Positions 1-4,680 of a stretch of DNA of 14,056 nt are shown piece after piece. The stretch covers positions 3,740 to 17,795 of the forward strand of contig DFMR01000100.1 of assembly GCA_002376325.1 (NCBI GenBank), read 5' to 3'. The translations under genes and the position numbers were made by a program. Positions within the stretch are counted from its first letter, which is position 1. Every line of letters begins with the position of its first letter. The DNA is from Proteobacteria bacterium UBA3588 (GTDB lineage Bacteria > Pseudomonadota > Gammaproteobacteria > Thiohalomonadales > Thiohalomonadaceae). The notes beneath the pieces were generated by a model, which worked only from the letters and a program-made list of their open reading frames with translations, was not told the origin of the DNA and made no database searches.

Positions 1-2
1 TG

Positions 3-761
3 CGGCGCCTGGCGCGGACCACCAACGCGGCCCGCGATGCCGAGGTGCAGCGTGCCTGGCTGCTGGCGCAGGCACCGGGCCTGCGGCCGGCGCAACGTAT
101 CGGCTATGACTGGTTGCTGGAGCAGATGCAAGTGCCGTCCGGGAGGGGGGCGGAGCTGGCGCGCGGCGTATTGAAAATGCATAAACGGCTGCGGCCGCGG
201 TTACGCCGGCTGCTGACGGACGCCGAGGATGGCGAATGTTACGCCGCCGCCGCTGCGCGGCGGGTACAGGCGGCGCAGCGTGATGTGCTGCGCGCCCTGG
301 CTGCGGTCGACGGGCCGCAGGCGGTCGGCGGCGCCCACGCGGCACGCATCGCGGTGAAGCGGCTACGCTATCTGCTGGCGCCGTTGCGCGACCAGGGGGC
401 GGCCTGCGCCGAGGCGGTGCAACGGCTGCGCCGGCTGCAAGACCTGCTGGGCGAGCTGCATGACCGGCATATCCTGGCGCAGGTGCTGCGTGACTCCGCC
501 GCACGGCGCAGCGCCGAATGGGGTGGCCGACAGTTCGAGCAACGGCTGCGCGGGGAGCCGGTCAATCCCGGTGCCTGGCGGCCGCCCGAGCTGTCCGGAC
601 TGCTGTTGCTGGCGACGCGCAACGAGGCCGAGGTGCTGCGTCTGTATGCCGAGTTGAACGAGCGCTATCTCGCCGCGTTGGAGCAGAGTGTAGCGCAGCC
701 GCTGGCTGCGGCGGTCGATACGCTGCGCGCGGTTTCCTGCCCCGACTTTCGATTATCATAG
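3..761 (+). CDS. CHAD domain protein, 5'-truncated by window edge
   Basis: The frame is open from the left edge to a TAG at 759-761, so the N-terminus is missing. The visible 252 residues are rich in Arg, Ala and Leu and predicted helical. They carry two CHAD (conserved histidine alpha-helical domain) signatures: an early T-x-x-A-R-D-x-E segment encoded near 18-44, and H-A-A-R-I-A-V-K-R-L-R-Y encoded near 337-371, where basic residues line the helix. A second basic patch with L-x-D-L-L-G-E-L-H-D-R-H follows near 440-470. CHAD domains are known to bind polyphosphate and are found on polyphosphate granules. The next gene is an exopolyphosphatase only 12-39 bp downstream, which fits that role. 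A GTG at 45 is not taken as the start because recognisable CHAD sequence lies upstream of it. Whether a CYTH domain precedes the CHAD part cannot be seen. Confidence 0.85.
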   Translation, partial: RRLARTTNAARDAEVQRAWLLAQAPGLRPAQRIGYDWLLEQMQVPSGRGAELARGVLKMHKRLRPRLRRLLTDAEDGECYAAAAARRVQAAQRDVLRALAAVDGPQAVGGAHAARIAVKRLRYLLAPLRDQGAACAEAVQRLRRLQDLLGELHDRHILAQVLRDSAARRSAEWGGRQFEQRLRGEPVNPGAWRPPELSGLLLLATRNEAEVLRLYAELNERYLAALEQSVAQPLAAAVDTLRAVSCPDFRLS

Positions 762-799
762 GGCGCTATCCGGTGAGCCGACTACTGAGTTTTCTGCGC

Positions 800-2314
800 A
801 TGACTGCACCTACCTCCCCCGCCGCAGCCGTTACCACCGTGGCGGCTGTCGATCTGGGCTCCAACAGCTTTCATATGGTGGTGGCCCGTCCGGTCAACGG
901 CCATCTGACGGTCGTCGACCGCTTGCGCGAGCAGGTGCGCCTGGCGAGCGGGCTGAGCGCCGACAATCGTCTGGATGACGCGGCGCAGCAGCGCGCCATC
1001 GCCTGCCTGGAGCGATTCGGACAGCGCCTGCGCGACATGCCTCCGGGCAGCGTGCGTGCGGTCGGCACCAATACCCTGCGCAAGGCGCGCAACAGCGACG
1101 CCTTCCTTGAGGCCGCGGCGGTGGCGCTCGGCCATCCCATCGAGATCATCTCCGGCCTGGAAGAGGCGCGCGTCATCTATCTCGGCGTCTCCCATAGCGT
1201 GCCCGATACCCAGGGACGGCGCCTGGTCATGGATATCGGCGGCGGCAGCACCGAACTGATCGTCGGCGAACACTTCGAACCGCTCTACATGGACAGCCTT
1301 TATATGGGCTGCGTCAGCGTCAGCCAGGCCTATTTCGGCGACGGCACCATCAGCGCCAAGGCGATGCGCTGGGCCGAGATCGCGGCGGGCCAGGAGCTGC
1401 AGCTGGTGCAAAACAGCTACCGCCGCCGCGGCTGGGGGGAGGTGGTGGGCTCATCGGGGACGATACGGGCGGTGCGCGACGTGGTGAAGGCGATGGGCTG
1501 GAGCGAATCCGGCATCACGCCAGCGGCATTGCGGCACCTGCGCGAGGCGCTGATCGGTGCCGGCCATGTGGACAAGCTGGGCGGCCTGCAGGGGTTGCCG
1601 CCGGAGCGCGCGCCGGTCTTCGCCGGCGGCGTCGCCATTCTCCATGCCGCGTTCGAAGCGCTGGCCATCGAACACATGGGGGTTTCCGAGGGCGCCTTGC
1701 GCGAGGGACTGTTGTACGACCTGATGGGCCGCATCCGTCACGAAGACGTGCGCGAACGGACCATCGCGGCGCTGAGCGAACGTTATCACGTGGATCACTC
1801 CCAGGCGCAGCGTGTCGCCCGGACCCTGGGCGACGTACTGCCGCAAGTGGCGGCGGCATGGGGGCTGGAGGAGGAGGGGGCCGGCAACCTGCTGGCGTGG
1901 GCGGCGCAGCTGCATGAAATCGGCCTGGCGGTTGCCCATAGCGGCTATCACAAGCACGGCGCCTATCTGCTGGAATTTTCCGACATGCCCGGCTTTTCGC
2001 GCCAGGAGCAGCGCCTGCTGGCGTTACTGGTGCGCGTCCATCGGCGCAAGTTCGCCGGCGCCCTGTTCAAGGATCTGGCCGCGGCCCAGCGCGAGCGCAT
2101 GATGCGCTTGGCCATGCTGCTGCGCCTGGCCGTGCTGCTGCACCGCAGCCGCGCAGACGCGCCGCTGCCCCCGTTCAGTCTGCATGCCGACGGCAAGAGC
2201 CTGTTCCTGGCCTTTCCCCAGGGCTGGCTCGAACAACATCCGCTGACACAGGCGGATCTGGCGCAGGAGGCGGAGTTCGTGCGCGAGGTCAAGTTCAAGC
2301 TGCTGTTCGAATAG
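800..2314 (+). CDS. ppx: Exopolyphosphatase, Ppx/GppA family
   Basis: Predicted to remove terminal phosphates from inorganic polyphosphate; the GppA alternative would hydrolyse pppGpp. From the ATG the protein has 504 residues, close to the roughly 513 of E. coli Ppx. Family motifs in order are A-V-D-L-G-S-N-S-F-H-M-V (about 16-27), V-G-T-N-T-L-R-K-A-R, S-G-L-E-E-A-R with Glu121 at the family's catalytic position, the ATPase-fold phosphate loop D-I-G-G-G-S-T-E-L, G-S-S-G-T-I-R-A, and S-E-G-A-L-R-E-G-L. An HD-like C-terminal domain carries the H-E-I-G and H-K-H-G-A-Y segments. The start is uncertain. ATG 800 gives an N-terminus like E. coli Ppx but has a poor ribosome site; GTG 773 has AGGG upstream and adds nine residues. 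The reading frame stays open upstream into the CHAD gene, but that extension is not family-like. Full length and the CHAD neighbour favour Ppx over GppA. Confidence 0.93.
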   Translation: MTAPTSPAAAVTTVAAVDLGSNSFHMVVARPVNGHLTVVDRLREQVRLASGLSADNRLDDAAQQRAIACLERFGQRLRDMPPGSVRAVGTNTLRKARNSDAFLEAAAVALGHPIEIISGLEEARVIYLGVSHSVPDTQGRRLVMDIGGGSTELIVGEHFEPLYMDSLYMGCVSVSQAYFGDGTISAKAMRWAEIAAGQELQLVQNSYRRRGWGEVVGSSGTIRAVRDVVKAMGWSESGITPAALRHLREALIGAGHVDKLGGLQGLPPERAPVFAGGVAILHAAFEALAIEHMGVSEGALREGLLYDLMGRIRHEDVRERTIAALSERYHVDHSQAQRVARTLGDVLPQVAAAWGLEEEGAGNLLAWAAQLHEIGLAVAHSGYHKHGAYLLEFSDMPGFSRQEQRLLALLVRVHRRKFAGALFKDLAAAQRERMMRLAMLLRLAVLLHRSRADAPLPPFSLHADGKSLFLAFPQGWLEQHPLTQADLAQEAEFVREVKFKLLFE

Positions 2315-2334
2315 TTTGAGTGATGGACGCCGCC

Positions 2335-2351
2335 GCCGGCCGCGGGCCGGC
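2335..2351. terminator. GC-rich hairpin between convergent genes
   Basis: Perfect 7-bp arms, GCCGGCC and GGCCGGC, surround a 3-nt loop (GCG). The hairpin lies 20 bp after the ppx stop and 3 bp after the stop of the converging gene at 2355. On the plus strand a short TATTTA follows. It may act as a bidirectional terminator, but there is no long U-tract. Confidence 0.5.
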
Positions 2352-2354
2352 TAT

Positions 2355-2687
2355 TTAGCGCGGTTCGCACATGCATTGCGTCCGCGGCCCGCGCGCTTCA
2401 CCGTGCAGGCGCGGACAGCCGAAGTCCGGCGCGACCGGCAGATCCAATACCAGCGTATCGAAGCCGAAGATCTGGCCGCCGAGGCGGCTGCGGGCCTGGT
2501 GGACGTTCGCGTCATTGAAATCGATGAAACATTGGATGTGGCCGGGGTGATTCGGTGCGCAGATGAGTTCCAGGTGTTTGACGGCGATGTCGCCCAGCCC
2601 CGTGCCGATCCACGCGATCAGATCGTCGCGGGAGGTAAATATCGGGGCCGTTTTCTGCGTCGCTTCCATCGTTCTGGGCCGTTGCAT
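2355..2687 (-). CDS. Small hypothetical protein with Cys/His cluster
   Basis: I do not recognise this family. From ATG 2687 it has 110 residues; a second ATG at 2669 gives 104 and is equally plausible, since neither has a good ribosome site. The composition is protein-like: alternating hydrophobic stretches such as D-L-I-A-W-I-G and F-G-F-D-T-L-V-L-D-L, with mixed charge, unlike the arginine-rich opposite frame. A C-A-P-N-H-P-G-H-I-Q-C segment in the middle, and further cysteines near the end (F-G-C-P and C-M-C), could bind metal, but that is inference. There is no signal peptide or membrane segment. It is the last gene of the minus-strand PAS/STAS cluster, 22 bp after the PAS gene's stop, so it is probably cotranscribed with it. 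A 6-bp inverted repeat (2680-2699) overlaps the first ATG and could limit translation from it. Confidence 0.6.
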   Translation of the reverse strand: MQRPRTMEATQKTAPIFTSRDDLIAWIGTGLGDIAVKHLELICAPNHPGHIQCFIDFNDANVHQARSRLGGQIFGFDTLVLDLPVAPDFGCPRLHGEARGPRTQCMCEPR

Positions 2688-2699
2688 TAGAGCGCAACG
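2680..2699. repeat. Inverted repeat at gene junction
   Basis: Arms CGTTGC (2680-2685) and GCAACG (2694-2699) are perfect, with an 8-nt loop. The repeat sits 11 bp after the stop of the PAS gene ending at 2710 and covers the first possible ATG (2687-2685) of the next minus-strand gene. It could be a processing or translation-control hairpin, or chance. Confidence 0.3.
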
Positions 2700-2709
2700 T
2701 TGGTGTGAT

Positions 2710-3114
2710 CTACGGTGCGTTCGGCTGGGTGCTATCTTCGGCGCACCATATCACCATCCGTAGCCGGCAATTTTCGCCATTGCCGAGGTCGGTGACGGTT
2801 ATGCGGCTGGCGAACTGACTGCCGTCGCGCGCCACCGCCTGAAAGCGTTGCCCGATGCGGCACATAAAACTCAGATGATGGTTGGGGCGTCCATCCTGCA
2901 CCCATTCGATATCCGTCAGCTCCGGCAGCACCCGCGAGACGTGCTGATGCAACAGTTCGTCATGGCGAAATCCGAACAGGCTTTCGGCCGCCTCGTTGCA
3001 GTTGCAGATGGTGCCGCTGCGGTTCAACGTCAGTCCGGCCGGCTCATTGTGTGCGATGTCATGCCCCGGCGATATCGCAGCAGACGACGGGATATATTTC
3101 CGTTCAGTCGTCAT
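2710..3114 (-). CDS. Stand-alone PAS domain protein (paralogue A)
   Basis: This is a 134-residue protein consisting of a poorly conserved N-terminus (about 1-23) and one PAS domain (about 24-125). The PAS core is clear: a G-x-I-x-x-C-N-E-A-A-E-x-L-F-G-F segment followed by D-E-L, then a mid-domain R-D-G segment. No kinase, cyclase, HTH or membrane part is attached, so it would sense a ligand or redox state and act by protein contact. By hand alignment about 58 of 100 core positions match the PAS protein at 3886-4302, so the two are paralogues. Four cysteines are shared: Cys37 and Cys39 (a C-x-C), Cys85 and Cys116. The start is supported by AGGGAGGAG (3117-3125) just upstream. It probably forms part of a minus-strand group with the STAS gene upstream and the small gene downstream. 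Ligand and partner are unknown. Confidence 0.85.
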   Translation of the reverse strand: MTTERKYIPSSAAISPGHDIAHNEPAGLTLNRSGTICNCNEAAESLFGFRHDELLHQHVSRVLPELTDIEWVQDGRPNHHLSFMCRIGQRFQAVARDGSQFASRITVTDLGNGENCRLRMVIWCAEDSTQPNAP

Positions 3115-3329
3115 ATCTCCTCCCTAGATGTATGCGCGGCTATCGTGTCTGGTGAGCCGTGTTCTCGCCTCGCCATGGTTAACACTGTAGTTAACGGGCA
3201 AGCGCAGAGATATAGGTGCGATCACTTAAGGGCAATACGCGACTTTTGCTGCATTTTTGACACAGACGTGAGGACGATCTTTTTCAATACAGGCACTGCT
3301 GCTACGGTGCCGGCAGGCGCTGCCGGTGG
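3115..3329. other. Intergenic region between STAS and PAS genes
   Basis: This 215-bp gap is richer in A+T than its surroundings at 3178-3300 and probably holds the promoter of the PAS gene at 3114. Two GTTAAC hexamers stand at 3178-3183 and 3190-3195, separated by 6 bp, and could be an operator. A minus-strand TTGCCC near 3232 followed by TATATC-like sequence near 3211 is a weak promoter candidate. No small gene with a credible ribosome site was seen. Confidence 0.4.
3309..3327 (-). terminator. Hairpin after STAS gene
   Basis: Perfect 7-bp arms CCGGCAG (3310-3316) and CTGCCGG (3320-3326) with loop GCG; one wobble pair extends it. The hairpin begins 3 bp after the STAS stop codon. No U-tract follows on the minus strand, so termination may be inefficient, Rho-linked or absent. 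Confidence 0.4.
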
Positions 3330-3785
3330 CTAATGCAGCGTGCCGTGCCGGAGCCGCAACGGGACGGCGGCGCTATCGTCGGCGGCCGCCGAATTGCAGC
3401 CGGTTGCCGAGCCCCGCATTGCGCGCGTATCGCGGCGTTGGCGTTCGGCCGGCAAGATCACCACTATCGCATCGCCCACGGGCGCATCATGCGGGACCAG
3501 CAATTGATGGAGAACCGGCATCGTTGCCAGACGGCATGCCAGTGTCCTTGAGATACGGGTCAGGCGGACGACGCGGCCGCGGCGGCGGGCACAGTTGGCG
3601 AACATGGCCAGCACCGCCAGTCCGCCATCGGAGATGTCGGTGGCGGCGCCCAGGTCGAGGCGGTATTCGCTGCAGGATTCCGCAACGCCGATCAACGCCT
3701 CGGTCAATTCATAGGCGAGGGGCAGGTGTATCCGCCCCGTGATGGTGATGTACAGCGTCTGTTGTACGCGCTTGGTCCTTATCAC
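3330..3785 (-). CDS. STAS domain protein (anti-sigma-factor antagonist-like)
   Basis: This is a 151-residue protein. Residues about 8-110 fit a STAS fold: L-Y-I-T-I-T-G-R-I (first strand), a helix, Y-R-L-D-L-G-A-A-T-D-I-S-D-G-G-L-A-V-L, then R-G-R-V-V-R-L. STAS proteins usually act in partner-switching pathways, where an anti-sigma kinase phosphorylates a Ser or Thr in a D-S-S-G-L type motif. Here that stretch reads I-S-D-G-G-L, so the usual phosphoacceptor position is not a Ser or Thr. About 40 C-terminal residues are rich in Ala, Arg and Asp and look disordered. The start is GTG at 3785, supported by GAGAGG (3795-3800) 9 bp upstream. The gene lies between two paralogous PAS genes on the same strand. 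No SpoIIAB/RsbW-like kinase or PP2C phosphatase is encoded in the window, so the partner is unknown. Confidence 0.75.
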   Translation of the reverse strand: MIRTKRVQQTLYITITGRIHLPLAYELTEALIGVAESCSEYRLDLGAATDISDGGLAVLAMFANCARRRGRVVRLTRISRTLACRLATMPVLHQLLVPHDAPVGDAIVVILPAERQRRDTRAMRGSATGCNSAAADDSAAVPLRLRHGTLH

Positions 3786-3855
3786 GACGATAGCCCTCTC
3801 ATCGTGTGCATTCGCACCGGTTCACAACGATCCTGTGTAGTGTCCTGCCAGTGGC

Positions 3856-3886
3856 GGCCGGGGACGATCTCGCGGAGATGCCGGCC
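3856..3886 (-). terminator. Nested hairpin after second PAS gene
   Basis: The outer arms GGCCGG (3856-3861) and CCGGCC (3881-3886) enclose a second perfect stem, ATCTC (3867-3871) and GAGAT (3875-3879), with loop GCG. It starts at the last base of the PAS gene's stop codon and lacks a U-tract on the minus strand. It could terminate, attenuate or stabilise the transcript before the STAS gene. Confidence 0.45.
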
Positions 3887-4302
3887 TAACAGGGAACGGA
3901 CTCGTCCCGGGCCGCGAGCGCGACGCTTTCCACACGCCGTACCACCAGGCGTAGACGGCACTGGATATGGTTGCCGAGGTCGACCAGGGCAATCCTGCAG
4001 GGAAACGAGCCGCCGTCGCGTACCAGCGCCTCGAACTGCTTGCCGATGCGGCACAGAAAGCTCAACTGCGGATTGGGGCGGCGTTCCTGGACCCATTCCA
4101 CTTGCGCCAATTCCGGCAGCAGGCGCGAGATGGAATGAGTGACCAGCTCCTCGCGGCGGAAGCCGAACAGCGCCTCGGCCGCTTCATTGCAGTCGCAGAT
4201 CGAGCCGTCATGCTTCAGTGTGACCGCTGCCGGTTCGCCGTAGGGACCGGCATCCAGATTCCCGGCGTCGCCGGGCATCAAGCTCCACGATGTCGTTGTC
4301 AT
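3886..4302 (-). CDS. Stand-alone PAS domain protein (paralogue B)
   Basis: This is a 138-residue single-PAS protein, paralogous to the one at 2710-3114. It has the same D-G-S-I-C-D-C-N-E-A-A-E-x-L-F-G-F core, R-R-E-E-L, L-P-E-L, E-W-V-Q and S-F-L-C-R-I-G segments, and ends in V-P-C. The cysteines shared with its paralogue are Cys36, Cys38, Cys84 and Cys115; Cys102 and Cys138 are its own. There is no output domain and no membrane segment. The chosen ATG at 4302 has GGAGAGG (4309-4315) 6 bp upstream and gives an M-T-T start like the paralogue; ATGs at 4308 and 4326 are less well placed. It is the first gene of the minus-strand group, divergent from the PAS-rich kinase at 4681. It may feed a signal to that kinase or to the STAS protein, but this is inference. 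Confidence 0.85.
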   Translation of the reverse strand: MTTTSWSLMPGDAGNLDAGPYGEPAAVTLKHDGSICDCNEAAEALFGFRREELVTHSISRLLPELAQVEWVQERRPNPQLSFLCRIGKQFEALVRDGGSFPCRIALVDLGNHIQCRLRLVVRRVESVALAARDESVPC

Positions 4303-4319
4303 GTGCATCCTCTCCGTTG

Positions 4320-4335
4320 GCGGCACGGGTGCCGC
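4320..4335. repeat. Inverted repeat upstream of PAS paralogue B
   Basis: GCGGCAC (4320-4326) and GTGCCGC (4329-4335) form a near-continuous 16-bp palindrome. It is 18 bp before the minus-strand ATG at 4302, just upstream of the ribosome site, so it could be an operator or a 5'-leader hairpin. Confidence 0.35.
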
Positions 4336-4421
4336 TGTGGTTCTGCCGGGGTCAGCGGGCCCGGCGCATAACGCCGGTATTGCTACCGCGGTATTTTTTA
4401 TGTACAGATAACTAAATTAGA

Positions 4422-4436
4422 TGACGATATTCGTCA
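4422..4436. promoter_or_regulatory. Candidate operator palindrome
   Basis: Perfect 6-bp arms TGACGA and TCGTCA with a 3-bp TAT centre, in the A+T-rich island between divergent PAS and kinase genes. The size and position suit a dimeric regulator such as the FixJ-type protein encoded at 6918, but no second copy was found to support this. Confidence 0.35.
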
Positions 4437-4680
4437 GGAAAATACGCGCAAACACGTAGGCCGCGCGCCCGCCGTCGGCGCCGCCCCCACGGCATGCCGA
4501 GTTGGTTCGTTTCATCAACGTTCGTGACTACCGCATTCGCCACGGTTGAGCTATAGGTAACTAATGAGTGCGATTAAGTAGGGGGCAGCCCTTATTTTTC
4601 ATATACTTATTTACGATTAGAATCCGGGCGATTCCTACGGCGCCCCCTTCTGTCGCCGCAGCCGAGAGGAATCACTGCCC

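Larger units (their letters stand above)
4303..4680. promoter_or_regulatory. Divergent control region, PAS gene / histidine kinase
   Basis: This 378-bp gap contains no credible gene. It holds two A+T-rich islands (about 4390-4445 and 4556-4625) likely to be the two promoters. Possible plus-strand -10 boxes are TATACT (4602-4607) and TAGAAT (4618-4623), neither with a convincing -35. The kinase ribosome site is probably GAGAGGA (4664-4670), 10 bp from the ATG. Symmetric sequences include TGACGA-TAT-TCGTCA (4422-4436), CTAAATTAG (4412-4420), TACCGCGGTA (4384-4393) and a GCGGCAC/GTGCCGC repeat (4320-4335) just upstream of the PAS start. TAACTAA occurs twice (4409 and 4558). Confidence 0.5.

Noticed and set aside
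45..47. GTG at 45 as start of the CHAD gene
   Set aside because: The same frame is open to the window edge and the residues before it fit the CHAD family.
518..799. N-terminal extension of ppx to 518
   Set aside because: The extension overlaps the CHAD gene and is Arg/Ala-rich without similarity to Ppx N-termini; starts at 800 or 773 fit better.
3257..3262. TTGACA on the plus strand as a -35 box
   Set aside because: No -10 box lies 16-18 bp downstream and no plus-strand gene follows.
4368..4399. Plus-strand intrinsic terminator (CGGTA-TTGC-TACCG then a T-run)
   Set aside because: The stem is only 5 bp and no plus-strand gene lies upstream to be terminated.
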